Shown here: one piece after another, positions 42,618-51,738 of the stretch
Layout of the letters: every line of letters starts with the position of its first letter
Numbering within the stretch: position 1 is the stretch's first letter
NCBI GenBank assembly: GCA_000619965.1
Contig: JHVD01000002.1
Span: forward strand, 62,001-126,000
Length of the DNA: 64,000 nucleotides
Origin: Propionibacteriaceae bacterium P6A17
Lineage (GTDB): Bacteria; Actinomycetota; Actinomycetes; Propionibacteriales; Propionibacteriaceae
Direction: 5' to 3'
The notes under the pieces: model-generated
The model's database searches: none
What the model was told of the DNA's origin: nothing
What the model saw: only the letters and a program-made list of their open reading frames with translations
Made by a program: the position numbers and the translations under genes

Positions 42618-42690
42618 GCCGCCCTAGCTCAGTTGGTAGAGCGACGCTCTCGTAAAGCGTAGGTCACGGGTTCGAGTCCCGTGGGCGGCT
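42618..42690 (+). tRNA. tRNA-Thr (anticodon CGT)
   Basis: Acceptor GCCGCCC pairs with GGGCGGC, discriminator T at 42690. D-arm AGCTCAGTTGGTAGAGC. The anticodon stem ACGCT/AGCGT encloses CTCGTAA with anticodon CGT (threonine, ACG). T-arm GGGTTCGAGTCCC. CCA is not encoded. It is a single-gene unit with its own promoter and terminator. Confidence 0.97.
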
Positions 42691-42696
42691 CTGCCT

Positions 42697-42736
42697 CGAC
42701 GGCCCCCGCCGGCACCCTGCCAGACGGGGGCCGTCG
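42697..42736 (+). terminator. tRNA-Thr terminator hairpin
   Basis: cgacggcccccg (42697-42708) and cgggggccgtcg (42725-42736) form a perfect 12-bp stem just after the tRNA. Confidence 0.85.
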
Positions 42737-42756
42737 TCGTTCCCGCTAGGCCGGGG

Positions 42757-42785
42757 GGCCCCGACGGCCACCCGAGGGGCCTTTT
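42757..42785 (+). terminator. Second hairpin with T4 tail
   Basis: ggcccc (42757-42762) pairs with ggggcc (42776-42781), directly followed by TTTT. A back-up terminator, adjacent to the -10 TAGGCT (42787-42792) of the amine oxidase. Confidence 0.6.
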
Positions 42786-42829
42786 GTAGGCTGGTGGCCA
42801 AGCTCACATCCACTGCAGGAGGTTGGACC

Positions 42830-44182
42830 GTGTTCGACTGCGCCATCATCGGAGCTGGCCTGGCGGGGCTTGTTGCCGCTCAGGACCTGGCCGCGAGGGG
42901 GCTGCGTGTCGTCGTCCTCGAGGCCAGGGAACGCGTCGGCGGCCGTGCCGAAAACGTCGCGCTTCCCGACGGCACCTACCTGGAGATGGGCGGCCAGTGG
43001 ATCGCCCCCGGGTTCGACGCTCTGCTGGAGCTCGTGCAGCGCTACGGCCTCTCGACGATCGACATCCCCTCCGAGACGGGGAGCTTCGTCGTGCGCATCC
43101 GCGGCGAGGCCCGTGAGCTGGAAGCCACCGACGGGGACTCGGAGCTCAACCCGTTCGAAGTGGCGGACTTGGGGCAGGGGCTGCTGCGCCTTCGACGACT
43201 CGCGCGCCGGCTCGCCGACGACCAGGTCTGGGCCTCAGCCAACGACACCTGGCTCGGCCAGGGCCTCGTGCGCTGGACCCAGACGAACCTGCGCACGAAG
43301 AACGCCCAGCGCCGTTTCCAGGAGGTGTTCCGTGCCACGTTCCCGACGGTTGACGAGGCCACGAGCCTCAGGACGGCGCTGGAGCTGATCGGCGACGGCC
43401 CCGATCTCGAGTCGCTCGTCGCCACCAACGGCCGGCTGCAGCAACTGCGCATCAAGGGCGGCGTCCAGGAACTGGCCCAGCGCATGGCCGACGACCTCGG
43501 CCAGGCGGTGCGGCTCGGGGCCCGCGTGGTGAAGGTGGTCCACGACGACTCGGGCGCCACCTGCGTCCTGGCCGATGGCGAGGAGATCCGCGCCCGCCAG
43601 GTCATCTCGACGTTGCCCCCGCGGCTCGCGATGGGCCTCGAGCACGAGCCCCCACTGCCTGCGTGGCGCGCGGCCGAGGCCGACAAGGTGAATCCGGGCA
43701 ACGTCATCAAGTGCTACCTGCTGTTCGAGACCCCGTTCTGGCGCGACCGCGGCCTCTCCGGCCAGTCCAGCGCCGACGAGGGCGCCGTGCGCGTCACCTT
43801 CGACACCACCATCGAGGGCGCGTCGCAGGGGCACCTCATGGGCTTCTTCAACGGCACCGAGGCCGCATCCCTGGCCGAGCGCACCCCGCAGGTGCGGGAG
43901 CGGGCCTTCCTCGAGGCGGTGCGCAAGTCGTTCGGCGACGACGTTCCGAAGCCGGTGGGCTACGTCGAGCGCGACTGGGCCGCGGAGGAGTTCACCCGAG
44001 GCTGCCACGGCGCGCACTTCGCGCCCGGCATCTGGACGGCGCTCGGGCCCACGCTCGCGCAGCAGCACGGGGTGCTGCACTGGGCGGGGTCGGAGTACTC
44101 GTCGCGCTTCAACGGCTATCTTGAGGGCGCCGTCCGTTCCGGGCTGGCGGCCGCGGCGGCTGTGGCGTCGCTTCGTGCCTGA
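42830..44182 (+). CDS. Flavin-containing monoamine oxidase family protein
   Basis: A 450-residue FAD enzyme. Dinucleotide-binding GAGLAGL and LEARERVGGR occupy the first 40 residues, followed by the GGQWIAPG block of amine oxidases. The C-terminal FAD segment is WAGSEYSSRFNGYLEGAVRSG. It would oxidise an amine to aldehyde with H2O2 release. GTG 42830 is chosen because AGGAGG lies 7 nt upstream and a -10-like TAGGCT at 42787-42792 leaves a 30-nt leader. Substrate unknown. It overlaps the next gene by 8 bp. Confidence 0.88.
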   Translation: MFDCAIIGAGLAGLVAAQDLAARGLRVVVLEARERVGGRAENVALPDGTYLEMGGQWIAPGFDALLELVQRYGLSTIDIPSETGSFVVRIRGEARELEATDGDSELNPFEVADLGQGLLRLRRLARRLADDQVWASANDTWLGQGLVRWTQTNLRTKNAQRRFQEVFRATFPTVDEATSLRTALELIGDGPDLESLVATNGRLQQLRIKGGVQELAQRMADDLGQAVRLGARVVKVVHDDSGATCVLADGEEIRARQVISTLPPRLAMGLEHEPPLPAWRAAEADKVNPGNVIKCYLLFETPFWRDRGLSGQSSADEGAVRVTFDTTIEGASQGHLMGFFNGTEAASLAERTPQVRERAFLEAVRKSFGDDVPKPVGYVERDWAAEEFTRGCHGAHFAPGIWTALGPTLAQQHGVLHWAGSEYSSRFNGYLEGAVRSGLAAAAAVASLRA

Positions 44183-45245
44183 CCGGCCGCTCGCCCGGGC
44201 GCGCCTCGTCGCGCAGGGGCTCGTCGCAGCGCCGTGGGCGTCGCCGACCGAGGCGGTGGCCGCGTTCGGGCTGATGCAGGGTCAGGACCTGCGGGGCGCG
44301 ATGGCGTCGGCGGCGCTGCGATCAACGGGCTCCTTCGCGGACGTCGTCGACGATTTCACTGCCGGACGCCTCGTGCGCGGCTACCCGATGCGGGCGACGG
44401 TGTTCCTCGCCCCCGCCACAGACCTGAGTTGGATCACGGAGCTGTGCGCCGGCCCGTCACTGGAGGAGGCACGTCGTCGCCGTGAGCGGCACCACGATTT
44501 CACCGCCGACGACGTCCGTCGCGTGTTCGAGGTGGTCGCCCCGCGTGCCGCAGGCGGCGGGGTGGACCGGCCCGCGTTCCAGCGAGCCTGCGCGGAGGCC
44601 GGGGTCGACCCGTCGGGTGGCAGGGCCTACCACATCCTGTTCACGCTGATCGCCCAGGGGGAGCTGTGCTACGGGCCGTGGAACGGCACCGACCAGCAGA
44701 TCGTCCTCGCCGACGAGTGGCTCGGGGCGGGGCTTCGGGAGCGGTTCGGCGGCGACGAGGTGGCCGCGATCGCGGAGCTCGCCAGCCGCTACTTCCGCAC
44801 GCACGGTCCGGCGAGCGTGCGGGACTTCGCGTGGTGGACGAAGCTGCCGCTGGGGCGGATCCGGGCCGCGCTCGCGCTGATGGACGACGACGTGGAGCCG
44901 CTCGGTGACGAGACCTATGCGCGTGCAGGGCTCGGCGAGGCCGTGGCGGAGCTGGGGCGGGCCGTCGCGGCGCCCCTGCTGTTGCCGGGATTCGACGAGT
45001 ACATCCTCGGCTACCGCGACCGCCTGTTCGCGATGGATGCGGCCACCCACGAGGTGCTGGTGCCCGGCAACAACGGGGTGTTCAAGAAGTCGGTGGTGGT
45101 CGACGGGGTCGTCAGGGGATTCTGGTCGGTGTCGGGGCCGGCGGGGCGTCGTCGGCTCACGCTCACGCAGACGGCGGGGGTGCCGAAGTCGGCGGAGGCG
45201 GGGGTGCGTCGTCGCTTCGCGCAGTATCCGGGCGTCGACGCCTGA
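44175..45245 (+). CDS. Winged-helix DNA-binding domain protein (HTH_42/YcaQ family)
   Basis: A 356-residue protein of the AlkZ/YcaQ-related group. Typical blocks are LMQGQDLRGAMASAALR, RGYPMRATVFLAPATDLSW (family VRTWLMRGTLHLV-like region), HGPASVRDFAWWTKLP and LLLPGFDEYILGYRDR. Some relatives are DNA glycosylases that unhook crosslinks; the QxD catalytic motif of AlkZ is present as QGQD near residue 30, but activity is not assured. GTG 44175 overlaps the amine oxidase by 8 bp, implying one transcript. Confidence 0.8.
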   Translation: MPDRPLARARLVAQGLVAAPWASPTEAVAAFGLMQGQDLRGAMASAALRSTGSFADVVDDFTAGRLVRGYPMRATVFLAPATDLSWITELCAGPSLEEARRRRERHHDFTADDVRRVFEVVAPRAAGGGVDRPAFQRACAEAGVDPSGGRAYHILFTLIAQGELCYGPWNGTDQQIVLADEWLGAGLRERFGGDEVAAIAELASRYFRTHGPASVRDFAWWTKLPLGRIRAALALMDDDVEPLGDETYARAGLGEAVAELGRAVAAPLLLPGFDEYILGYRDRLFAMDAATHEVLVPGNNGVFKKSVVVDGVVRGFWSVSGPAGRRRLTLTQTAGVPKSAEAGVRRRFAQYPGVDA

Positions 45246-45254
45246 GGTGCCGGC

Positions 45255-45761
45255 TCAGCGGCGGATGACGTCCAGCACGGTCACGGCGGTGGGTTCCTCG
45301 CCGGCGAGGTAGTCGGCGACGGAGAAGCCCGACAGGTCGAAGCAGGCGGCGGTGGCCGTCGGGAACCAGCGCGCGAGGTCGTGGGCGAGTTGCTCGTCGC
45401 CGGCACGGTGCGCGAGCCTTGCCGCCCACATCTGTACCGCCGGCGCGTGCCCGACGATCAGCAGCGCCTCCCCGACGGCCTCGGCGGGGGTGAGGACCCC
45501 GTCGAGGAGGTCCGGCAGCGGGTCGCCGAATGCGTCGTAGAGCTCGTCGAGCAGGTGGACGTCGCACTCCACGCCGAGGGATTCGAAGGTCTCTCGGGTG
45601 CGGGCGGCGGTGGACACGAGCGCCTGGTCGATGCCCATCGGCGCGAGGAGTTCGCCGACGGTGCGGGCGCGGCTTCGGCCCTGTTCGGTGAGGTGGCGCG
45701 CGTGGTCGCCTGCCTGGTTCCAGTCTTCGGCCTTGGCGTGGCGCATGATGACCAGTCGCAT
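45255..45761 (-). CDS. SixA-like histidine phosphatase
   Basis: A 168-residue member of the histidine phosphatase superfamily, short SixA type. RHAKAED gives the nucleophile histidine near residue 8, STAARTRET the second arginine, and VGHAP the second histidine. Proposed to remove phosphate from phosphohistidine or small substrates; the target is unknown. RBS GGGAGG sits 4-5 nt before ATG. It follows the TRM11-like gene on the same strand with a 13-bp gap. Confidence 0.88.
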   Translation of the reverse strand: MRLVIMRHAKAEDWNQAGDHARHLTEQGRSRARTVGELLAPMGIDQALVSTAARTRETFESLGVECDVHLLDELYDAFGDPLPDLLDGVLTPAEAVGEALLIVGHAPAVQMWAARLAHRAGDEQLAHDLARWFPTATAACFDLSGFSVADYLAGEEPTAVTVLDVIRR

Positions 45762-45774
45762 GTATCCTCCCGGG

Positions 45775-46731
45775 TCAGGGCTTGCGGGCGACGAGGACGT
45801 CGCGGCGGATGGAGGAGTCGACGCGGTGCGTGAACTCCCAGGGTTCGACGACGAGCCCCGCCCGCTCGCAGACCCGGGTGAGGTCCTCGCGGGACTGGCC
45901 GAGCGTGTTCCAGGCGATGCCGAGGGCGCCCCCGTGCTTGAGCTGGCTCGCCCAGACGGGGATGGCGTCGGCGAGGAGCTTCGCGGGGGAGCGGTCCTTG
46001 CTGCCGCCCGACGTGGCGCCGTGCGCCACCCCGTAGGGGGCGTCGGTGACGATGGCGTCGAAGCGCTTGCGCCCGAACAATTCGGCCGAGGCGCGCGTGT
46101 CGCCGGTGAAGACGGTGGCGTGTTGGCCGTCGAGGGTGAGGTCGAAGCGGCGCCCGATCGACTTGCCTGCGCGACGTACGGGCGTCACGTCGGCGCTGTG
46201 CTTGAGCCGCTTGCGGCGGAAGTACGTCTTGTAGAACGACGCCATCTGCTCGAAGGCCTTGTCGTCGAGTTCGATGCCGTAGGCGTCGTGGCCCAGGCGC
46301 AGCGCGGTGGAGAGCGTGGTGCCGCGTCCGGCGAGCGGATCGAGCACCTGGCGTGGCCCGTCGGCCTCCCGGGCGACGGCGGCGAGGGTCACGTTGAGGA
46401 GCAACTGCGTGAACTGCTCGTTCGTCTTGCCCTGGTACTTCGGGATGGTGACGAGGTCGTCGTCGAGCGTGTACACGTCGGGCAGCGAGACGGGCCGCAG
46501 CAGTTCTCCTTCCCGGGCGAAGAGCGCGAAGCAGGCGGACTGGCGGGCGATCGTCGGCAGCGCGCCCTCGTCGGCGTCGAAGGTGAGGTAGTCGACGCCG
46601 GCGATCACGGTGGGTTCGACGTGCTCGGCGACCGGCCAGGTCGCGGCGAGTTCGGCAGCGGCGAGCTGGGGCGCGACGCCCGCGTAGACACGGTTGGACG
46701 AGGGAGCGAGCAGCATGCAGAAGCGGGCCAT
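45775..46731 (-). CDS. TRM11-like RNA/DNA methyltransferase
   Basis: A 318-residue protein with an N-terminal region of about 110 residues and a methylase domain: DPLAGRGTTLSTALRLGHDAYGIELD (motifs I-II) and TDAPYG in the place of (D/N)PPY. These features fit TRM11-type tRNA guanine N2-methyltransferases. DAPYG instead of DPPYG is unusual. ATG 46731 lies 6 nt after a minus-strand TACCGT and is divergent from the dehydrogenase gene 32 bp away. Confidence 0.8.
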   Translation of the reverse strand: MARFCMLLAPSSNRVYAGVAPQLAAAELAATWPVAEHVEPTVIAGVDYLTFDADEGALPTIARQSACFALFAREGELLRPVSLPDVYTLDDDLVTIPKYQGKTNEQFTQLLLNVTLAAVAREADGPRQVLDPLAGRGTTLSTALRLGHDAYGIELDDKAFEQMASFYKTYFRRKRLKHSADVTPVRRAGKSIGRRFDLTLDGQHATVFTGDTRASAELFGRKRFDAIVTDAPYGVAHGATSGGSKDRSPAKLLADAIPVWASQLKHGGALGIAWNTLGQSREDLTRVCERAGLVVEPWEFTHRVDSSIRRDVLVARKP

Positions 46732-46737
46732 GGGGCA

Positions 46738-46743
46738 ACGGTA
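46738..46743 (-). promoter_or_regulatory. -10-like TACCGT, leaderless, minus strand
   Basis: TACCGT, 6 nt, ATG 46731. Half of a back-to-back leaderless promoter pair. Confidence 0.4.
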
Positions 46744-46751
46744 GCGGTTCC

Positions 46752-46757
46752 TACACT
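46752..46757 (+). promoter_or_regulatory. -10-like TACACT, leaderless, plus strand
   Basis: TACACT, 6 nt, ATG 46764. The intervening GGAGGC could also act as an RBS if transcription starts further up. Confidence 0.35.
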
Positions 46758-46763
46758 GGAGGC

Positions 46764-47693
46764 ATGAAGATCCTCATCCCCAACTCGATCCCCGTCCGTA
46801 TCGCCACCGACGACACCGTCGTCGAGTACGACATCAAGGCGGACATCCCCGAGGAGCACCACGACGCGGACGTGTTCGTCGTCTGGGGCAATTCCCCGGA
46901 GCGGCTCGGCCGGGCCGCGCAGCAGTTGTCGCAGGTGCAGCTCGTGCAGACGTTCATGGCGGGCCCGGATGCGGTGCTCGCGGCCGGTTTCCGCGAGGGT
47001 GCGGCCATCTGCAGCGGCGTGGGCATGCACGATCGCACCGTCACCGAGCATGCGCTGGCCCTCACGCTGGGGCTCGTGCGCAAGGTGCCGCAGCTCATCG
47101 AGGCCAAGGAGCGGCACGAGTGGCTGTGGGAGATGAGTGGCCGCCAGGAGCTGCACACCAAGCCCGTCACCACGCTCATCGACGCGAACGTGCTCATCTG
47201 GGGTTTCGGCTCGATCGGGCAACGGCTGGCGGGGGTGCTGCAGGGCCTCGGCGCCACCGTGCGGGGCGTGGCGCGCAGCGCGGGCGAGCGGGCGGGATTC
47301 CCCGTCGTCGACGAGGCTCGCCTCGACGAGGCACTTGCCGGCACCGACGTGCTCATCATGATCCTCCCGAAGACCGACGAGACGACGAACGCCCTCGACG
47401 CAGCCCGGCTGGCGCAGCTTCCCCGGCACGCGTACGTGGTCAACGTGGGCCGAGGAACCACCGTCGACGAGGCCGCGCTGATTGCGGCCCTGGAGTCCGG
47501 CTCGATCGCGGGTGCAGCGCTGGACGTGATGTGGCAGGAGCCGCTGCCGACGGATTCGCCCTTGTGGGATGCGCCGCACCTGCTGCTGTCCCCGCACGCC
47601 GCGGGCGGCCGCCCCATCGGCGTCGACGACCTGTTGGCCCATCAGTTGGCCGCGCTGCGCGACGGGACCCCGCTGCGCAACAGGGCCCGCTAG
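46764..47693 (+). CDS. D-isomer-specific 2-hydroxyacid dehydrogenase family protein
   Basis: A 309-residue NAD(P)-dependent oxidoreductase. The nucleotide fold GFGSIGQ is preceded by WLWEMSG. Catalytic arginine is in NVGRGT, glutamate in MWQEPLP and histidine in LSPHAAGG, so the triad is intact. It interconverts 2-oxoacids and D-2-hydroxyacids; phosphoglycerate dehydrogenase-like or glyoxylate reductase activities are possible. It lacks an ACT domain, so it is not a classical SerA. Single gene. Confidence 0.88.
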   Translation: MKILIPNSIPVRIATDDTVVEYDIKADIPEEHHDADVFVVWGNSPERLGRAAQQLSQVQLVQTFMAGPDAVLAAGFREGAAICSGVGMHDRTVTEHALALTLGLVRKVPQLIEAKERHEWLWEMSGRQELHTKPVTTLIDANVLIWGFGSIGQRLAGVLQGLGATVRGVARSAGERAGFPVVDEARLDEALAGTDVLIMILPKTDETTNALDAARLAQLPRHAYVVNVGRGTTVDEAALIAALESGSIAGAALDVMWQEPLPTDSPLWDAPHLLLSPHAAGGRPIGVDDLLAHQLAALRDGTPLRNRAR

Positions 47694-47708
47694 GAGCCGC
47701 GCCCGTCG

Positions 47709-50213
47709 TCAGTCGTTGGCCAGCGCGACGACGACGGGCACCCTCAGCGCGGTGCGGGCCGGAGCCACGGAGGCGACGAAGCCCGCCAGCACTGCGATCA
47801 CGACCGTCCCGCCGAGCACGAGCCAGTGGATTGCGAAGGTGAATCCCGTCGTCGTGCCCAGCAGGATGGTCGCCCCGGCGAAGCCGGTGACCAAGCCGAG
47901 GAGGATGCCGATGACCACGCCCCCCAGCGCGATCAGGGCACCCTCCACGGCGAGCATTCCCCTCAATTGCCCACGCGTGACCCCGAGCGAGCGCAGCGTC
48001 CCGTGTTCGCGACGGCGCTCCAGGACGGACAGCGTGAGCGTGTTTGCCACCCCGACGAGCGCGATCACGACCGCGACGCCGAGCAGCACGAGCAGTACGG
48101 TCAGCAAGGCGTTGACCACCCGGTCGATCTCCATGCGTTCCAGCAGCGGCACCTGCACCTGGGCCGGGGCATCCCCGCCGGCCGAGACCACGGCGTCGGT
48201 GAGGCGATTGACGAGGCCCTCGACGTCGGTCTCGTCGATGTCGGCGATCAGCATGTCGGGGTTGTCGCGCAGCAGTTCGGCCACGGCGGCCTTCGGGGCG
48301 ATCATCGCGACGGGCAGCTGCGAGACCTCCTGCGTGGGCAGCGTCACGGTGGCGCCGTCGTCGTTGCTGAGGGTCACTTCCGCCGGAATTTCCTTGCCGC
48401 CCTGGCGCGCGACCGCGACGTGCCCGTCGCGCAGCGTCGCCACGTCGGGCGCCTCGAGGGCCTGCGCGAGCGCTGCCGGATCCCCGACGAGCGCCGCCTT
48501 GTCGTCGTAGGCGGGCAGGATCCACACCTCGGCCGTGTGCCGCACCCCTTCGGTCCCGCGCACCGCCTGGTGCACGGCGGGGGTGATGCCGCTCGGGGTG
48601 CCGGCCTCGACGACGACGTCAGCGGGGTAGTCGTCCTTGACCGTCTGCGCCAGCGACGCGCGTCCCGTCGCGGCACCGGTGGCCATCATCGTCACCAGCC
48701 CCACGCCGATGACCAGGGCGGATGCGGTCGCGGCGATGCGCCGTGGGTTGCGGGCGGCGTTGGCGGTGGCGAGGTGGATGGTGGCGCGGGAGCGTTGGGG
48801 CGCCACGACGGCGAGCGCGGCTCCGAGGGCGCGCACGATGGGCGGCACGACGAACACGGACAGCACGAGGAATCCGCCGACGAGCAGCAGCCCGCCCGCG
48901 ATGCCCGACAGCAGGAGCCAGCCCAACGAGTCGTAGAGCCTGGACCGGTCGTCGAAGGACGCCGCGACGACCAGGATCGGTGGGGTGAGCAGCAGGACGG
49001 CCCCGACGACGGCGAGCGCGAGCCCGACGATGAGTCGGCTCCTGCGGCCGGCGCGCAGCGGGTCGCTGGCGGTGGGCCGCAGTGCGGCGACGGGGCTCAC
49101 GCGGGTGGCGGAGCGGGCCGGGGCGATGGCGGAGACGACGGTGACGAGCACGCCGACGGCCAGCGGGATGAGGAACATGCCGGGCTCGAGGTGCAGCATG
49201 CGCAGGGAGACCAGCCCGTTGCTCTCCTTCGACACCCACGCCATGCCGGCGAAGCCGAGCGCGAGCCCGACGACGATCCCTGCGATGGATCCGGCGAGGC
49301 CCAGCAGCAGCGCCTCGAGGAGCACCGTGCGGCCGACCTGGCCCTTCGTTGCCCCTCCGCAGCGCAGCAGGGCGAGCACGCGGGTGCGTTGCGCGACGAG
49401 CACCTCGAAGGTGTTGGAGATGACCATGCCCGCCACGCAGATCGCGACGGCCGCGAAACCGAAGCCCAGGAGGATGAAGAACTGGGCGTTGCCGAGCATG
49501 TTCTCGACGTTGGAGTCGATGACCTGCTGGGCAGTCTGGGGATGGTGGCCGGGGAAGGCCCGGTCGATGGCCGCAGCCATGGCGTCGGCGTCGACGGTGC
49601 CGTCGCCGTAGATGAGGACCCGGTCGGTGTCGGCGGCCTCGGCGCCTTGCATCTCGCGGATGCGGTCGAGCGTCTCCCGGGGTGCCCACCCCGGCGGCTG
49701 CTCGAGCAGCGCCAGCCCGGATTCGGTGATGCCGGAGACGCGGAAGCGCCCGTTCGCGTCCGATGACCAGGACTGCCACGTGACTTGGTCGCCGACCTCG
49801 ATGCGCATCGCCTGGGCCACGTCGGCGGCGATCGCCACCTCGCCGTCGGCGGCGGGCAGTCGACCGTCGCGCAGGGTCGGCTTGGCGCCGACGGACGGGA
49901 GGGTCTGGAAGTCGATGAAGTAGTTGCCGCTCCCGGTCGCCAGCGCGAGCCCTTCGACCCGTTGGTGGTCGACCGCCGCCACGCCGCCCACTGCGCGGAG
50001 CCGAGCGATGTCGTCGTCGGTGGGGGAGGCCGGGCTCACGATGACGTCCGCGCCGGCCAGCGAGGCGGTCACCACGGCTTCGGCCGCGGCGCGGAACACC
50101 GAAGAGGCGATCAGTGTGACGCTCACGAACGCGGTGCCGAGCGCGATGGCGAGGCCCGCGAGGGTGAGTTTGCCGAGCGACGTGCGGATCTGCGCGAGCG
50201 TGAAGTGCAGCAT
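47709..50213 (-). CDS. ABC transporter permease with two FtsX domains (MacB/LolC-like)
   Basis: An 834-residue permease. An N-terminal transmembrane helix (AGLAIALGTAFVSVTLIASSVF) is followed by a large extracytoplasmic MacB_PCD-type domain and three helices with FtsX sequence (about 245-380). A second unit of periplasmic-type domain and FtsX helices runs to the C-terminus. Ten helices in all is typical of actinobacterial efflux or lipoprotein/peptide-handling exporters. It is cotranscribed with the ATPase (TGATG overlap; GTG 50216 is an alternative start). Confidence 0.9.
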   Translation of the reverse strand: MLHFTLAQIRTSLGKLTLAGLAIALGTAFVSVTLIASSVFRAAAEAVVTASLAGADVIVSPASPTDDDIARLRAVGGVAAVDHQRVEGLALATGSGNYFIDFQTLPSVGAKPTLRDGRLPAADGEVAIAADVAQAMRIEVGDQVTWQSWSSDANGRFRVSGITESGLALLEQPPGWAPRETLDRIREMQGAEAADTDRVLIYGDGTVDADAMAAAIDRAFPGHHPQTAQQVIDSNVENMLGNAQFFILLGFGFAAVAICVAGMVISNTFEVLVAQRTRVLALLRCGGATKGQVGRTVLLEALLLGLAGSIAGIVVGLALGFAGMAWVSKESNGLVSLRMLHLEPGMFLIPLAVGVLVTVVSAIAPARSATRVSPVAALRPTASDPLRAGRRSRLIVGLALAVVGAVLLLTPPILVVAASFDDRSRLYDSLGWLLLSGIAGGLLLVGGFLVLSVFVVPPIVRALGAALAVVAPQRSRATIHLATANAARNPRRIAATASALVIGVGLVTMMATGAATGRASLAQTVKDDYPADVVVEAGTPSGITPAVHQAVRGTEGVRHTAEVWILPAYDDKAALVGDPAALAQALEAPDVATLRDGHVAVARQGGKEIPAEVTLSNDDGATVTLPTQEVSQLPVAMIAPKAAVAELLRDNPDMLIADIDETDVEGLVNRLTDAVVSAGGDAPAQVQVPLLERMEIDRVVNALLTVLLVLLGVAVVIALVGVANTLTLSVLERRREHGTLRSLGVTRGQLRGMLAVEGALIALGGVVIGILLGLVTGFAGATILLGTTTGFTFAIHWLVLGGTVVIAVLAGFVASVAPARTALRVPVVVALAND

Positions 50214-50974
50214 CACGCGACCTCGTCGGTGCGCAGCATGTCGAGGCTCGTGGAGATCGCCTCCGGCGTCGGGTTCTCGATCTCGCCGGCGATGCGGCCA
50301 TCGGCGATGAGCAGGACCCGGCTCGCGTGGGCGGCGGCGATCGGGTCGTGGGTCACCATGATGACGGTGCGGCCCAGCTCGCGCACGCTGGTGCGCAGGA
50401 ACGACAGCACCTCGCTGCCGGAGCGGGAGTCGAGGTTGCCCGTCGGCTCGTCGGCGAAGATCACGTCGGGGCGGGTGATGAGGGCGCGCGCGATGGCGAC
50501 GCGCTGCTGCTGGCCGCCGGAGAGCTCGGAGGGCAGGTGGGTGAGCCGGTCCTCGATGTGGAGGAGCGCGACGAGCTGGTCCAGCCAATCTTGGTCCGGC
50601 TTCGTGCCCGCCAACTCCAGGGGCAGGAGGATGTTCTGGAGGGCCGTGTACATGGGCAGCAGGTTGAAGCTTTGGAACACGAAGCCGACGCGCTCCCGTC
50701 GCAGGAGGGTGGCCTCCTTGTCGGAGATCTGCGACAGCCACTTGCCCGCCAGCCACACGTCGCCGGAAGTGGGCTCGTCGAGCCCGGCCAACAGGTGCAT
50801 CAGCGTCGACTTGCCCGAGCCGGAGGGGCCCATGATGGCCGTGAACTCACCGCTGGCGATCGCGACGTCGACGCCGGCCAGCGCGTGCACGGTCGCGGCA
50901 CCGGTGCCGTAGGTCTTCGTGAGGGCGCGCGCGACGACAGCGGACTCGGCTCGGTTGGGCTCGGTGGTGCTCAT
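50213..50974 (-). CDS. ABC transporter ATP-binding protein (MacB/LolD type)
   Basis: A 253-residue ATPase: Walker A GPSGSGKS, Q-loop FVFQSFNLLP, signature LSGGQQQR, Walker B DVIFADEP, D-loop GNLDS, H-loop VTHD. The QSFNLLP and GNLDS variants mark the MacB/LolD group. It energises the adjacent permease, perhaps to export antimicrobial peptides. ATG 50974 lies 7 nt after TAGCGT. The two-component genes upstream on the same strand may control it. Confidence 0.95.
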   Translation of the reverse strand: MSTTEPNRAESAVVARALTKTYGTGAATVHALAGVDVAIASGEFTAIMGPSGSGKSTLMHLLAGLDEPTSGDVWLAGKWLSQISDKEATLLRRERVGFVFQSFNLLPMYTALQNILLPLELAGTKPDQDWLDQLVALLHIEDRLTHLPSELSGGQQQRVAIARALITRPDVIFADEPTGNLDSRSGSEVLSFLRTSVRELGRTVIMVTHDPIAAAHASRVLLIADGRIAGEIENPTPEAISTSLDMLRTDEVA

Positions 50975-50981
50975 GGTGCCC

Positions 50982-50987
50982 ACGCTA
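50982..50987 (-). promoter_or_regulatory. -10-like TAGCGT of a leaderless ABC operon promoter
   Basis: TAGCGT, 7 nt, ATG 50974, minus strand, within the 92-bp gap to the response regulator gene. Confidence 0.4.
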
Positions 50988-51066
50988 GGCCAGGAATTGT
51001 CTGCACCGCGTGGGGCTCCGGGATGGTTCGTGACGTCATACTCCGGTGGGACGGGCGGCCCCGGGC

Positions 51067-51738
51067 CTACCTGCTGGGGGTGACGAGTCCCGTCTCGTAG
51101 GCGGTGACGACGGCCTGCACGCGGTCGCGTGCGCCGAGCTTCATGAGGATGCGACCGACGTGGGTCTTCACCGTCGCCTCGGCGACGTACAACTGCTCGG
51201 CGATCTCCGTGTTGCTGAGGCCCTTGGCCATGCACACGAGCACTTCGCGTTCGCGGTCGGTGAGGCACTCGAGCTGCGCGGGGGTGGCGCGCTCCTCGTC
51301 GGGGAGGACGTCGACGAGGTGGTCGAGTAGGCGCTTCGTCGACGATGGGGCCATCACCGCGTCGCCGGCGTGGACGGTGCGGATGGCGTCGAGCATCTGC
51401 TCGGGAGGTGCGTCCTTCAGGAGGAAGCCGGAGGCGCCGGCCTTGATGGCCCGCAGCACGTACTCGTCGAGGTCGAACGTCGTCAGGATGATGATGCGGG
51501 GCGCGTGCTCGTCGTCGGCGGTGGCGGCGAGGAGTTGTTCGGTGGCGGTGATGCCGTCGATGTTGGGCATGCGCACGTCCATCAGGATGACGTCGACGGC
51601 GAGCTCGGGGAGCTTGGCGATGGCCTCGGCGCCGTCACTGCACTGGGCGACGACTTCGAGGTCCGGCTGGGATCCGATGACCATGGCGAAGCCGGCGCGG
51701 ACGAGCTGCTGGTCGTCGACGAGTGCGACGCGGATCAT
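51067..51738 (-). CDS. NarL/FixJ-family response regulator
   Basis: A 223-residue regulator: receiver domain with acidic pocket DD (8-9), phospho-acceptor D54 (LMDVRMP) and lysine in LLKDAP; C-terminal LuxR helix-turn-helix (LTDREREVLVCMAKGLSNTEIAEQL). ATG 51738 has AGGAG 5 nt upstream and overlaps the kinase stop by 4 bp. It is likely to act on the downstream ABC operon promoter. Confidence 0.93.
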   Translation of the reverse strand: MIRVALVDDQQLVRAGFAMVIGSQPDLEVVAQCSDGAEAIAKLPELAVDVILMDVRMPNIDGITATEQLLAATADDEHAPRIIILTTFDLDEYVLRAIKAGASGFLLKDAPPEQMLDAIRTVHAGDAVMAPSSTKRLLDHLVDVLPDEERATPAQLECLTDREREVLVCMAKGLSNTEIAEQLYVAEATVKTHVGRILMKLGARDRVQAVVTAYETGLVTPSR

